DNA from: Rheum nobile
Lineage: Eukaryota; Streptophyta; Magnoliopsida; Caryophyllales; Polygonaceae
DNA length: 64,000 nt
Direction of reading: 5' to 3'
Assembly: GCA_027886185.1 (NCBI GenBank)
Contig: WOAB01000093.1
Span: forward strand, 5,332,001 to 5,396,000
The position numbers and the translations under genes were made by a program. Every line of letters begins with the position of its first letter. Position 1 is the stretch's first letter. Below, piece by piece: positions 1 through 11,598 of this stretch. The notes beneath the pieces are model-generated. The model was given only the letters and a program-made list of their open reading frames with translations. It did no database searches and was not told the origin of the DNA.

Positions 1-348
1 ATAAAAACCGTTCCCTTGGTCACACTGGCTGACAGCACCCCTCGCAGCAAGGAAATGTTAAAGGTGTTGGGCATGATCAAGAAGAAACCGAAGGGGAAGC
101 ACAAGAAGGAGAACTTGATGCAAGTGGCGAATTGTTACATACTGGATACGGGGCAAGATAAGCATGCAGACCCTGAGATGTTGGGTAGGCCATTTCTGAA
201 GATGGCCAGTGCGTTCATGGGTATGCACAACGGTCCACCCACAAAGAAGTGCAGGAGATTGGGGGTCACGCTCAACACAGAGCATACAAAGAGGCACCCC
301 CCAGATCCAGATCCCAGGTGTTCAGTTGCTGTGAGCAACCCAAGTTGA
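1..348 (+). pseudogene. Ty3 aspartic-protease C-terminal remnant of element A
   Basis: An open frame enters from the left edge and stops at 348. It contains LADSTPRSK near its start and LGRPFLKMASAFMGMHNG near codon 60, which matches the end of the retroviral-type aspartic protease of plant Tat/Athila polyproteins (usual form LGRPFLxTA). After this motif the frame diverges and ends within 45 residues instead of continuing into reverse transcriptase. The catalytic DTG/DSG segment would lie off the left edge. I read it as the stump of gag-pol joined by deletion to the 3' untranslated region. Confidence 0.6.
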
Positions 349-1689
349 GAGGATGAGTAGGATGTCGAGCCAACGATGTTAACTAAGGCGCTATCCGGGA
401 GGCAACCCGAGGTATGTTTTTCTTTTCTTGTTTTTCTTTCTTTCTTTGTTTTTTTTTTTTTGCATTTTTTTAGTGTGTTTTTGTCTTTGTTTTTGTTTTG
501 GTTTTTGTTTCCAACTAACATGCAGGGAAGAGACTCATGCCTATTGAAGAAGGTGTTTCCACACCATTGTAAGTCTCTTCCTTCCCTGCACTAAGTCACC
601 TCCGAAAAAACCTTAAATGGGGGGCAAAAAAAAAAAAAGTTCTACCGAAGTCCAACTGTCCAGAGTTCCCCATGGAGACGGTGCACATCATGTTGTCAAT
701 GAGGATATATTGCCCTACACTTGATTTGACAACGATGATGGCCCTACAATTGACAGCTGAGGAGGAGGAACACTAGATCCCACACCATGATTACATCTGG
801 GCTCCACCATGTGTTCCTAGAAGACCGTGCAACCCCGACATCTTTGCTATACCACTATTCACCAAAGTGGTTTTCTTTTGGTTGCACGGTAGGAGAAGAT
901 TTTGGAATTGATGAAGACACCCGGCCAACACTAGAGACATGGACGTATATGGAGAAGACCGCCAGCGACACCTTCAGTGTCCAAGCAGCTTGGCGACGTT
1001 TGTGAGTTATTTTTTGTTTTTCCCTGTGCTTCTATTCTTTTGTCTTTCATTACATTGAGGACAATGCAATGTTTAAGCATGGGGGATGGTTTTATACTTG
1101 CTATGTCACTGAGGAGAAAAATGAAAAAAAAAATCGAAAAAAAAAAAGCCAAAAATTTGAAAAAAGGCTAAAATTGAAATCCTGGGATAGGTCAAAAACC
1201 CGAAAGGGCGGCCTAGGTAATAAGCAGGTGGCTTGGACCAACATTAGGCTGGGGTAATATGTGGTCAAGAGTGACGTGAGCTTATCTGAGTACATCTATT
1301 GGAAAATGAAATGAGTGGCTTGGTGAAAACCCGAAAGGGCGCCTTGGCAAAATGAGCGAAAAAGAAGAAGAGTGATTTTAGGATTTCTCATTATTCTTGG
1401 CGAGGCGTCATAAGAAGAGGAGTTATAAGGAGGTTTCGGGTAGGTCACTCTGGAGAGATAAGAAGATAGATGGGAGGCTATGATTAGTATTTTCACTCTA
1501 TAGTGTTGTGTTGTATTGTGTTGTTGTGCTGTGCATATTATTTTGGTTGTCTGGAGCTGATTGTTGAGATGTTGTAATTGCTGGTCTCATATTTTCTTGT
1601 ACTTCCTGAGACCTTGGTGTTTGATTGAGGGAGTAGGTTTATCATTAGCTTACTCGGGACGAGTAAAGGTCTAAGCATGGGGGAATTTG
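349..1689 (+). other. 3' untranslated internal region and polypurine tract of element A
   Basis: No coding capacity is supported here. The stretch holds GGGAGGCAACCCGAG (around 399-413), a long T-rich run (420-510), GCATGGGGGA-type purine tracts near 1077 and 1676, and two similar blocks containing AAACCCGAAAGGGCG near 1197 and 1326. The purine tract ending at 1689 lies directly before the LTR start TGATAGG and is the likely polypurine tract priming plus-strand synthesis. Similar non-coding blocks are familiar from plant Tat/Athila elements. Confidence 0.6.
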
Positions 1690-1915
1690 ATAGGTGTCAT
1701 TTCATGCACCTTAACTGGAAATTATTAGCATTACTTAGAGGAGTTTATGACTAGTTTTGAGGTTAAGTCTGTAATCCAGAAGTTGTGGAGAGAATTGAAG
1801 ATATCCAGGGATTTACAACTTATTTGAAGAAGATGAAGATGGATGAAGATCTGCTGGAGGTTTAGTGGAGAAGACTACCAACACTTGGTAGTAATGAAGA
1901 GCTAAAGAAAGGAGT

Positions 1916-2013
1916 GGGCGAGTGTCACCGCCCCGCGCCAGAGCCACCGCGACCCGGCGGTGGATCTTAGAGAAGTCACCGCGCCCCGCGGTGGGAGCTG
2001 ACGCCCCGCGGCC
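1916..2013 (+). repeat. GC-rich palindromic cluster in LTR of A
   Basis: Within an otherwise AT-rich LTR this short stretch is dense in CCGCG, CGCGGTG and CGGCGGTGG words, including an inverted pair CACCGCG / CGCGGTG separated by three bases. It lies upstream of the T/A-rich tract, so probably in U3. Comparable clusters occur in the LTRs of B, C and F. Confidence 0.6.
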
Positions 2014-2656
2014 ATCACGTGAGGCAAAGCAGGGAAATTAATTAAACGAGCCCGCGTGCTGGAATTGAAGATGGGCCGTGAAGATGAATTAGGCCCAAAC
2101 AAGGAAAGGCCCACCGTGAAGTAAAGACGCGTGAAATGAAGAATCGAAGCCGCGTGAAGTGAAGCGGAAGCTGAGAAGAGGATGACGTCAGCGCTGATGG
2201 CAGATATTGGAGTGGGCCGCGCGTTGATGCTGCTGGAGTGGGCCGTCAGCGAGATGCTTGGAATGGCCCGAAATTGGGCCGTGTTGAAGCTGCTGGCATG
2301 AGAAGCCGAGAATCCGGGATTAATTTCCCCGGATTCGTTTGCTTATTTTTATTACTATTTTATTATTGTTATTTTATTATTTTAACAAACTTTTAGAATT
2401 AGGTTAAAAACAACTTTAGTTAACCTAGTTGCCACAATCTAGAGATCTAGGGTTTTAACCCATGGAGAACTAAACACCTTTGTTCTACTAGACGTTTGAA
2501 GCAATACAGTTGATTCGGTTGTGAGATTTCTATTCCTTGTTCTTATTCTTATATGTGTTGGTTTAATTCTCTTGGTTATATTGATTATTGATTTATCGTT
2601 ATTCTTCATAGTCTGGCCAACTAGGTTAAGTAAAATTTTTCAAATTGCTAGGGTTT

Positions 2657-2724
2657 GCATATAGTGGAATACGAGTGCATATCTAGTAGCAAACACGATT
2701 GTTGCATATAGTGGAATACGAGTG
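2657..2724 (+). repeat. 21-bp direct repeat within LTR of A
   Basis: The 21-mer starting GCATATAGTGGAATACGAGTG-like occurs at 2657-2677 and again at 2704-2724, with 26 bases between the copies. Role unknown; it may be replication slippage or duplicated binding sites. Confidence 0.8.
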
Positions 2725-4782
2725 TGCAATTGTGAGTGAGAATTATTTGCATGTTAAGTAGTAAGGTTTTCTTCTATTTGCATGTATCCTATATCCTTGT
2801 GTGTATTGCTATTTCTTTGTTAGTGGTAAGGTTTTCTTCCATTGATATTGTGATAAGTCTATCAACAACTGTGAGAATTGGTAGTACTTAAGATTAGGGT
2901 GGGAACAACCATAAGAATAGTTAAAGAACTTGGATTGAATAGATTTCAGTGATCGACCTACGTCTCTGTATTGTGGATCTCGTTCTAGTGGAACTACTTT
3001 CCCCAATCAAATTCTCAAGTCAACTTAACCTTGTTTACTTTGCTCAGTTTGATAACTAAAACCCCCCTTGTTACTTTGCATGCTTTTAAACACATAGATT
3101 GATTACTTTCTCCTTGTGGGTTCGACCCTTACTTGCTTACTATTCATCTATTTAGTAGGTCTGTTAGGACATTTACTTTGACTAGGCCATTCAACGATAT
3201 TATAACACCCCCAAAACTTAACCCTTTTGGAAAGGTATTACCGCCAGTGACCCCAGTGTTCCTTACCGAGATCACCCAAGGCTTTACCATATAAATACAA
3301 TTTATGAAATGCGATTGATACACAATGATCAAGCATTAAATTCCAAAACATAACATTGTCAAGGAAACAAGAGTTACGGGATTACAACCCAATCCCGAAT
3401 AGGTCAAAACATAGTTTAAACCAAACACAGCGGAAGACTAAGAAAGTAAATTACAAACGGAGTTATTGTCCAAAGGATCATAACCTGATTAAAGAAATAA
3501 TTAAAACATTCAAAAACCACCGCCGACTCCATAGTTCTTCTAATCTTCTCAGCTACTTCTTAACTGATGTGCCGAATCGAACGGATGACACCAGCCAACC
3601 ATGCAAGGGAAAATATTGGTTGGTTAGTCTAAATGAATAGACTAGCAAGGGTATAAAGCAGACTGGTTCAAAGCAGTCATATTAGGTTAGACTCATCGCT
3701 TCTCGGATAATAACCGATAACGGTAGTCAACCATCATATTCCTACTGGAATAAACAAGAGGTATGCACAGGAGAAGATTCTAGAAGACTGAATCTTCACA
3801 GAAATCAACTCAAAAAGAGACTCCAAGAGATTGAGTCTTTAAGGAAGTATGACAAATCTGGAGAGTTACAGAATCATACAACAATGATTTAAAACTGACT
3901 GAGATGCTTCGGTTCACGACCAACCTCATCGCCTACAGCAAATCCAGATTGGAAAGAGAACGTACTACATTCAAGTCAAGACGAGTTTTCCTAGCTGCAC
4001 TGAACTTAGCTGCACTACTCGCCCAAGGTGTATTAATTATGTGCGTCAAGGTAGCACTTATCTGATTTATGTTTCAAAACACACATCACATTATAGACTT
4101 TTACATGTGTACCCCACCAATGGGACGACACATCTTAGTATACGTTTCGTCGAGAGTGACGTATACCGAAAGGTTTGTGACACCAGCTAAGTGTCCTGTC
4201 TCTACACACATGTGTAAGAGACCGATCATGATCATAGAATAGTACCAGATGGGGACGAGCCATCCCGATACCAAATTATAAAGAAACGATTGGACAGAGT
4301 CCGAGTAACGTTCCTATTTAACAGTGCTAACTAAACAGTTACAGCACCACAACATTTACAGGATAAATCCACATAAAGGCCCGAAAGGCGATCACAGATA
4401 ATAGCGTTGTTCTAACAGATATACAACCTATTATATGATTTTCAAAACAATTTATCAAAACCGTTTCCAGGCAAACAGAATATTCATTCCAAATTAATTA
4501 CTCAGATAAACTACTGATAATTAATGTAAATATGGAACAAAAGAGCAAGAGCGAACCGCCACTTGCCTTACTCCGTAGAATAGTCTAAAGACGTCAACTG
4601 GATTCCGGGCTCGACACGGTATAGTTCCGACAGCACAACAACCTTCGAGTCGACCCATAAAAGGAACCCTAAGTTAGATCTGACATAAACAGTACGAATC
4701 TAAACACGGCGAAAGAACACGAAAGGAAAGGCGCCACGACGACAACCGACCAAGCCAAAGCCACGAAGGCGTTCTGGGCACT

Positions 4783-5360
4783 GGCGGAGGTCGCCGTATT
4801 CATCACGGCGGTCGCCGTGAAGAACACGGCGGTCGCCGTGACGAACTCAGACGACACAGAACGAGAGAAAACTCACCCCAAAACACGAGTGCGTTTCGAC
4901 CCCTTTCAGCCTGGCTTGGTTTCTGACCTTCCAAGGCAACCACAAGGCTTCACAAAGGCTGCTGGAAACACCACTAACAACACCGACGAAAGCTTCGAAA
5001 TTTCCGGCGAAGGCACAACTCCGGCGAGAGGCGAATTTGGCAGAGGTTTGGTGCTTGGATGGCTCAAAACCTCTCCCCCAGCACCTCCTTTTATAGCCAA
5101 CACATCTGGAGTTCGAAGACGAGGGCCTAGAGCTACTGTGGCGCTCGCCAGAAACAACGCCGGCGACCAGCGGGCAACGACTGCTGGGCAACGATGATAG
5201 CACTTACGGCGGCTGCCGTAATTTACGGCAGTCACCGCGGGATGACACATCAGCTGCCTCCTCGGGCGTTGGAACGGCGGGCGCCGTATCTTTACGGCTG
5301 TCGCCGTGCTTGGGTCTCACGGCGGCGGTCGCCGCGACTTTACGGCGGTCGTCGTGACCC
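4783..5360 (-). repeat. CGGCGGTCGCCG palindrome clusters in 3' LTR of B
   Basis: Near-perfect palindromic words of the form CGGCGGTCGCCG recur at 4783-4842 (three copies) and 5205-5360 (about six decayed copies), separated by ordinary sequence with the TATA box between. Several copies are broken by transitions, such as CGGCGGCTGCCG, relative to the cleaner copies in the 5' LTR. Confidence 0.8.
5088..5095 (-). promoter_or_regulatory. TATA box in 3' LTR of B
   Basis: Minus-strand GGCTATAAAAGGAGG is a strong plant TATA consensus about 510 bases into the LTR from its 5' end. It would start RNA polymerase II transcription across R-U5. An identical box lies in the 5' LTR (9023-9030). Confidence 0.7.
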
Positions 5361-5604
5361 TTTTTCCCGCCCGTTCAGCTCTGAACGGATAAGACATTAA
5401 ACCGGGATAAAAATTATCGTACGCAAACGAAAATTAAAATCTAAGGCACCTTGTCTGTATATTATTTCACTGAGAAAATATTACAGATACAGAGCACATT
5501 ACAGAATGTCTCAAGCTACCTGAATTAAATCCGACATACACAACGGGTACTCGGGAAAATTCCATAATTCCCAAAATAACTTTACAAAAATACGGGGTAT
5601 CACA

Positions 5605-5618
5605 TCTCCTCCCCCTTA
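5605..5618 (-). other. Polypurine tract of element B
   Basis: Minus-strand AAGGGGGAGGAGA lies directly before the 3' LTR, the expected place for the plus-strand primer of a Ty3 element. Confidence 0.8.
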
Positions 5619-5696
5619 CAAGAAGTTTCGACCCCGAAACTTAGGTCGAGAATAACTCGGGAAAACGCCTGAGCATATCTGACTCGGTTTCCCACA

Positions 5697-7140
5697 TCAA
5701 CCAAGTAACTTCAAGCGGTACGCTAGAGATCCCACTCTATCCAGAATTTTGAATGGTCCCACATAGCGAGGGTTAAGCTTCCCACGCTTACCAAATCTGA
5801 AAACTCCTTTGGAAGGCGATACCTTGACAAAAACCTTGTCACCGACCTCGAACTCGACAGTCCTACGCTTCCGATCTGCGTAGGACTTCTGTCGACTCTG
5901 AGCGGTCAACATCCTTTGTCTGATCAAAGCAATGTCTGAAGCCATCCTTTCGACCAACTCTGGTCCAAGCAGAATTTTGTCGGCATTATCGTCCCAACAA
6001 ATTGGAGATCTGCATCTGTGACCATATAAAGCTTCAAACGGAGCCATCTTGATTGTAGCATGCCAGCTATTGTTGTATGTGAACTCAATCAGACTCAAGC
6101 TGTCCTTCCAGCTAGTCGGACGATCGAGCACACAAGCTCTAAGCATATCCTCCAGAGTCTGGATGGTCCTTTCAGATTGGCCATCTGTCTGAGGATAAAA
6201 CGCTGTACTGAACCTCAACTCGGTTCCCATAGCCTTATGAAGTTCCTTCCATAATCTTGACATGAAACGGCCATCTCGGTCCGATACAATGGTCTTAGGA
6301 ATGCCATGTAAGCGGACAATCTCCTTCTGGTAAACTTCGGCTAACTTCTTGGTTTCCCATGTGGTCTTGATGGCTATGAAATGAGCACTCTTCGTAAGCC
6401 TATCCACAATTACCCAGATAGCATCTCTTTGACTTCGAGTCTTGGGTAGCCCAGTGACGAAGTCCATGGAAATGTCCTCCCATTTCCATTCTGGCACGGG
6501 GAGAGGTAACATCTCACCACCTAGTCTGCGGTGTTCGATCTTGACTTTTTGGCAAGTTAAGCACTTTGCCACAAAGTCTGCTACGTCCCACTTCATGTTT
6601 GGCCACCAAAACTTCTTCCTGAGATCCTTGTATATCTTGCTAGAGCCAGGATGCACAGAATAAGCAGATGAATGAGCTTCTCTCATCACCAACTGACGAA
6701 GACCTTCTGTGTCAGGCACACAGATCCGATCCTGAAACCAAAGTGATCCATCATCCTGAACCACAAAACTGGGAGCTTTCCCATCCATCACTTCACTGCT
6801 TAACTTTACCAAGATGATGTCATCGACTTGCTTTTCTTTGATTTGATCCAGCAGTGTAGCCTGAATTTCCATCATACTCAGGTACCCTCTACGTTGGTCA
6901 TATAAGACTTCAATGTCGCATGACTCTTGGTTTAGCTTGGTTTGAACAGTAAGTAGAGCAACCACAGTCTCGTGTGTTGTCTTCCGGCTTAGTGCATCAG
7001 CTACTACATTAGCCTTGCCCGGATGATACAACAACTCCATGTCGTAGTCCTTGAGCAACTCTAGCCAGCGGCGTTGTCTCATATTTAACTCCTTCTAAGT
7101 AAATATATACTTGAGACTTTTGTGGTCAGTGAAGACTTGG
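5697..7140 (-). pseudogene. pol fragment of element B: RNase H end plus integrase
   Basis: The minus-strand frame starts at the LTR junction inside RNase H (FTDHKSLKY), has one in-frame TAG before KELNMRQRRW, then stays open for 461 codons. It shows the RNase H tail (LLYHPGKANVVADALSRK), the integrase zinc finger (HSSAYSVHPG ... CLTCQK), and the catalytic core with D (SMDFVTGLP), D (VSDRDGRF) and E (SERTIQTLEDML). A GPY/F-like module (NPRYVGPFKILDRVG) follows. The family normally continues into a chromodomain; here a stop follows YRLKLLG, so that targeting domain is lost. Sequence type suggests the Tekay/Del chromovirus clade. Confidence 0.9.
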
Positions 7141-8714
7141 CACCCCCAAAACTTAACCCTTTTGGAAAGGTATTACCGCCAGTGACCCCAGTGTTCCTTA
7201 CCGAGATCACCCAAGGCTTTACCATATAAGTACAATTTATGAAATGCGATTGATACACAATGATCAAGCATTAAATTCCAAAACATAACATTGTCAAGGA
7301 AACAAGAGTTACGGGATTACAACCCAATCCCGAATAGGTCAAAACATAGTTTAAACCAAACACAGCGGAAGACTAAGAAAGTAAATTACAAACGGAGTTA
7401 TTGTCCAAAGGATCATAACCTGATTAAAGAAATAATTAAAACATTCAAAAACCACCGCCGACTCCATAGTCCTTCTAATCTTCTGAGCTACTTCTTAACT
7501 GATGTGCCGAATCGAACGGATGACACCAGCCAACCATGCAAGGGAAAATATTGGTTGGTTAGTCTAAATTAATAGACTAGCAAGGGTATAAAGCAGACTG
7601 GTTCAAAGCAGTCATATTAGGTTAGACTCATCGCTTCTCGGATAATAACCGATAACGGTAGTCAACCATCATATTCCTACTGGAATAAACAAGAGGTATG
7701 CACATGAGAAGATTCTAGAAGACTGAATCTTCACAGAAATCAACTCGAAAAGAGACTCCAAGAGATTGAGTCTTTAAGGAAGTATGACAAATCTGGAGAG
7801 TTACAGAATCATACAACAATGATTTAAAACTGACTGAGATGCTTCGGTTCACGACCAACCTCATCGCCTACAGCGAATCCAGATTGGAAAGAGAACGTAC
7901 TACATTCAAGTCAAGACGGGTTTTCCTAGCTGCACTGAACTTAGCTGCACTACTCGCCCAAGGTGTATTAATTATGTGCGTCAAGGTAGCACTTATCTGA
8001 TTTATGTTTCAAAACACACATCACATTATAGACTTTTACATGTGTACCCCACCAATGGGACGACACATCTTAGTATACGTTTCGTCGAGAGTGACGTATA
8101 CCGAAAGGTTTGTGACACCAGCTAAGTATCCTGTCTCTACACACATGTATAAGAGACCGATCATGATCATAGAATAGTACCAGATGGGGACAAGCCATCC
8201 CGATACCAGATTATAAAGAAATGACTGGACAGAGTCCGAGTAACGTTCCTATTTAACAGTGCTAACTAAACAGTTACAGCACCACAACATTTACAGGATA
8301 AATCCACATAAAGGCCCGAAAGGCGATCACAGATAATAGCGTTGTTCTAACAGATATACAACCTATTATATGATTTTCAAAACAGTTTATCAAAACCGTT
8401 TCCAGGCAAACAGAATATTCATTCCAAATTAATTACTCAGATAAACTACTGATAATTAATGTAAATATGGAACAAAAGAGCAAGAGCGAACCGCCACTTG
8501 CCTTACTCCGCAGAATAGTCTAAAGACGTCAACTGGATTCCGGGCTCGACACGGTATAGTTCCGACAGCACAATAACCTTTGAGTCGACCCATAAAAGGA
8601 ACCCTAAGTTAGATCCGACATAAACAGTACGAATCTAAACACGGCGAAAGAACACGAAAGGAAAGACGCTACGACGACAATCGACCAAGCCAAAGCCACG
8701 AAGGCGTTCTGGGC

Positions 8715-9293
8715 ACTGGCGGCGGTCGCCGTATTCATCACGGCGGTCGCCGCGAAGAACACGGCGGTCGCCGTGACGAACTCAGACGACACAGAACGAG
8801 AGAAAACTCACCCCAAAACACGAGTGCGTTTCGACCCCTTTCAGCCTGGCTTGGTTTCTGACCTTCCAAGGCAACCACAAGGCTTCACAAAGGCTGCTGG
8901 AAACACCACTAACAACACCGACGAAAGCTTCGAAATTTCCGGCGAAGGCACAGCTCCGGCGAGAGGCGAATTTGGCAGAGGTTTGGTGCTTGGATGGCTC
9001 AAAACCTCTCCCCCAGCACCTCCTTTTATAGCCAACACATCTGGAGTTCGAAGACGAGGGCCTAGAGCTACTGCGGCGCTCGCCAGAAACAACATCGGCG
9101 ACCAACGGGCAACGACTGCTGGGCAACGATGACAGCACTTACGGCGGTCGCCGTAATTTACGGCGGTCGCCGCGGGATGACACATCAGCTGCCTCCTCGG
9201 GCGTTGGAACGGCGGGCGCCGTATCTTTACGACGGTCGCCGTGCTTGGGTCTCACGACGGCGGTCGCCGCGACTTTACGGCGGTCGCCGTGAC
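8715..9293 (-). repeat. CGGCGGTCGCCG palindrome clusters in 5' LTR of B
   Basis: Copies of CGGCGGTCGCCG with few changes lie at 8715-8776 (downstream of the TATA box, in R/U5) and 9138-9293 (upstream, in U3). Adjacent copies sit 8 to 40 bases apart. Confidence 0.85.
9023..9030 (-). promoter_or_regulatory. TATA box in 5' LTR of B
   Basis: Minus-strand GGCTATAAAAGGAGG, identical to the 3' LTR copy. Transcripts from here would read through R-U5 straight into the RNase H/integrase remnant. Confidence 0.7.
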
Positions 9294-9544
9294 CCTTTTT
9301 CCCGCCCGTTCAGCTTTGAACGGATAAGACATTAAACCGGGATAAAAATTATCGTACGCGAACGACAATTAAAATCTAAGGCACCTTGCCTGTATATTAT
9401 TTCACTGAGAAAATATTACAGATACAGAACATATTACAGAATGTCTCAAGCTACCTGAATTAAATCCGACGTACACAATGGGTACTCGGGAAAATTCCAT
9501 AATTCCCAAAATAACCTTACAAAAATACGGGGTATCACAGATAT

Positions 9545-9570
9545 TTGCATTGCATATTTCGGCCACGTCA
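9545..9570 (+). repeat. Terminal 26 bases of the LTR of element A
   Basis: After the GATAT duplication of B, the sequence TTGCATTGCATATTTC continues the LTR of A and ends ...CGGCCACGTCA. The next base starts sequence homologous to Sirevirus E near 20330, which fixes the outer border of A. Confidence 0.7.
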
Positions 9571-10090
9571 ATTAGCATCGCCACTATTTGTGGTAACTCC
9601 GAGAGAACTAGTAGTGCTCCCACCAGCATTGGGGGCACTGTTCCCTGTACGTGGATTACCCTGGTGATTCCCATCATCACCTTCGTCATCTGAGTCTTCT
9701 CGTTGCATTCGTGGAAAATGATCATCAGGGAACGGTGTATTGGAATCATTACTCACAGCTTTTGAGTGTTCATCAAAGACAACATGAAAGCTATCTTCAA
9801 TCTTTCGGGTTCTCTTATTGTAGACTCTATAAGCTTTGCTTGAGTTAGCATATCCCAGAAAGATTCCTTCATCACTCCTTGGATCAAATTTCCCCAAGTT
9901 GTCTTTTCCATTGTTGTGAATGAAACACCTACAACCAAAGGCACGCAAGTGGGAAACATTGGGCTTGCGTTCCCTGATTAGTTCATAGGCAGTTTTATTT
10001 AGCAATGGTCTAAGCATGGCACGATTAAGGATATAGCATGAAGTATTGATAGCCTCAGCCCAGAATATTTTTGGAAGGTTACTTGCTATG

Positions 10091-11598
10091 TGATCAGCTC
10101 TACTTTGTAGTGCTTATCTAGGAGTTGTTACCGGTGTTTAGGGTGCCATTTATAGGGATTTAGAGCACAACTGTAGAGTATGTAGCTGGAGAGATGAAGT
10201 GTGGATATGGTGGTTTGGAGAAGATAATTGAAGACATCCAGAAGACGAGGAGAAGACCACCTGAGGAGACGAAGAAGAATAGAAGAAGAGCCACACAAAT
10301 GAGCCAAGAAGAGGCTGCCACGACCAACCGCGACCAAGGGCGAAGTCACGAAGCGGTCGCGGCGAAGGAGACAATGCGGACCCAGCGAAGGCCATTTCCG
10401 CGGACGCGGATTCTCCACCGCGACCGCGGAATATTCCAAAGGCGAATAGGTCGAGAGCTTCGATCTATTTTACGCGATCGCGGATTCCTTTCCGCGGCCG
10501 CGGAAGCACACGGGAGCGAGCCGTCAGATTTTTCCGGACTTTTTGCCTTTTGACTTTTCCGACTTTTATTTATTTTTATTATTTTTGATACATTATTCTA
10601 GTTTCCTTTTAGATGAGGTTTGTGATCTTGGGCTTTAGGTTAAGTTTATTTAACCTAAATTCCACAGCCTCCATTCATCATCGATCAGTGAAGTTTTACA
10701 TTCAGCATTGTTTTTCCTTTGAAGTTATGAAGAACTAAGCACATTTGCTTAGTCTGACAATTGAAGCCTAAAGTTTGTATTTGATTGTGAAGTTATTCCT
10801 TTCCTTTATCCTTGAATGTTATTAATTCTTTTATGCTTCATCCAATTGAGTTATATTGATTTCTCTAGATTAGCTACCTAGTTTTATCGATATTATTCAT
10901 ACTGCAGGATTAGGATCTTGAATAGTATTGGTTGGATCTAACTCATCAGTTGTTGTGATTATCATTATTAATATTAGTTTCCCTAGCCTAACAACCTAGT
11001 TGAGATTAGTATTATCTATAGTGTTAGTTACCTCTTTCTGGTCAACTTGTTGAGATCAATATTATTCATCCTTAATTCAGAAGTAACAACCATGATTTAC
11101 TGGAACGAGTTGTGAATGTTTATTGTGAAGAGAATTAATTGCATGTCAAGTACTGACGAGTCGTTAAGTATTGCATGAGCCTATTTATTCCTGAGCTTAT
11201 TCTGCTGTTAGATTTATCTTGATAGTTTCTTGATAGGTTTAGTAGTTAGGGTTATCAGGCTGAGTTGGACTGATAACTATTTCAGAACAGGGATTAGGAC
11301 ATTCATGAGGATTAAGGACTAGGAATAATTAATGATCAATCAACCAAACTGAAGGTGGATATTTCTCTGGCTAAGTGTTTTTCCCCAATTGATTTCATCT
11401 TTGCTTTTATTTATTTCACTTTATTTTGTTATTTGCAAACCAACCAACCAAAACCCCCCATTATTACCATTGCATGCAAATCTACATAAAGAAAACAACT
11501 CCTCCCTGTGGGATTCGACCCTTGGTTTCCCAAACTACTAGTTTAGGTTTGTTAGTATTTATTTTGACCAGATTAACACGACTAAAACTTGACTGTCA
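10091..11598 (+). mobile_element. Element F: solo LTR of a Tat/Athila-like Ty3 element (1508 bp)
   Basis: A 1508-bp block starting TGATCAGC and ending GACTGTCA interrupts Sirevirus D. The direct repeat CTATG (10086-10090 and 11599-11603) flanks it. The uninterrupted sequence is seen in E around 20760. There is no internal region, so this is a solo LTR left by LTR-LTR recombination. Orientation is taken from its likeness to the end of the LTR of A (CCCCCCATTATTACC, TGTGGGATTCGACCC). A GC-rich palindromic cluster lies at 10321-10510, followed by a T/A-rich tract (10555-10590). Confidence 0.92.
10321..10510 (+). repeat. GC-rich palindromic cluster in solo LTR F
   Basis: Words such as CCGCGACCGCGG, CCGCGGACGCGG, ACGCGATCGCGG and CCGCGGCCGCGG recur in 190 bases of an otherwise AT-rich LTR. 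A 119-codon frame across it (10194-10553) is a by-product of the GC-rich composition and is not called as a gene. Confidence 0.7.

Larger units (their letters stand above)
1690..3200 (+). repeat. 3' LTR of element A, left part (continues at 9545-9570)
   Basis: The LTR begins TGATAGGTGTC at 1690, just after the polypurine tract, and with the 26 bases at 9545-9570 totals about 1.54 kb, close to the 1508-bp solo LTR F. It contains a GC-rich palindromic cluster (1916-2013), a T/A-rich stretch (2338-2390), and a 21-bp direct repeat (2657-2677 and 2704-2724). Its end region (CCCCCCTTGTTAC, TGTGGGTTCGACCC) resembles that of F, placing both in the same broad lineage. Element B inserted at 3200/3201 and duplicated GATAT (3196-3200). 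Confidence 0.75.
3201..5604 (-). repeat. 3' LTR of element B (2404 bp)
   Basis: The LTR runs on the plus strand from TATAACACCCCC (expected TGTAACACCCCC) to GGGGTATCACA and matches 7141-9539 along its length. On the minus strand it has a TATAAAAG box (5088-5095) and two GC-rich palindrome clusters (4783-4842 and 5205-5360) bracketing it. Differences from the other copy look mostly like C/T and G/A transitions in CG-rich words, as expected from methylation decay. Confidence 0.9.
3201..9539 (-). mobile_element. Element B: internally deleted Tekay-like chromovirus (Ty3), nested in LTR of A
   Basis: Two nearly identical 2.4-kb LTRs (3201-5604 and 7141-9539) flank 1.5 kb of minus-strand pol. The whole is bordered by the direct repeat GATAT (3196-3200 and 9540-9544), a 5-bp target duplication. 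Read on the minus strand, the order is 5' LTR, RNase H fragment, integrase, polypurine tract, 3' LTR. The primer site, gag, protease and reverse transcriptase are missing because the inner edge of the 5' LTR joins RNase H directly at 7140/7141. The left terminus reads TATAAC instead of the expected TGTAAC, so one end has decayed. The element cannot move on its own. Confidence 0.9.
7141..9539 (-). repeat. 5' LTR of element B (2399 bp, inner 5 bases lost)
   Basis: This is the second copy of the 2.4-kb LTR. It starts abruptly at CACCCCC, lacking the terminal TGTAA, because the deletion that removed gag, protease and RT ends here. It ends GGGGTATCACA at 9539, followed by the target duplication GATAT. 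The palindrome clusters (8715-8776 and 9138-9293) are better preserved than in the other LTR. A TATAAAAG box is at 9023-9030 on the minus strand. Confidence 0.9.
1..9570 (+). mobile_element. Element A: Tat/Athila-like Ty3 LTR retrotransposon, 3' part, split by element B
   Basis: The window opens inside a plus-strand Ty3-type element. A protease-like remnant (1-348) is followed by a long untranslated stretch with the GGGAGGCAACCCGAG block and GCATGGGGGA tracts that are typical of plant Tat/Athila elements, then a polypurine tract and an LTR starting TGATAGG at 1690. The LTR is interrupted at 3200 by element B and resumes at 9545 to end ...CCACGTCA at 9570. Beyond 9570 the sequence is Sirevirus D, matching the related copy around 20330, so A sits inside D. 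Its right target duplication should be ATTAG (9571-9575); the left copy lies outside the window. No reverse transcriptase or integrase occurs between protease and LTR, so A is a deletion derivative. Confidence 0.75.

Noticed and set aside
4817..5250. Overlapping 114-126 codon frames in the LTRs of B (also 8773-9185)
   Set aside because: Frames open on both strands in GC-rich LTR DNA; no homology recognised and inside a defined LTR.
10194..10553. 119-codon plus-strand frame in solo LTR F
   Set aside because: Produced by the GC-rich palindrome cluster; low-complexity Arg/Glu content and no recognised domain.
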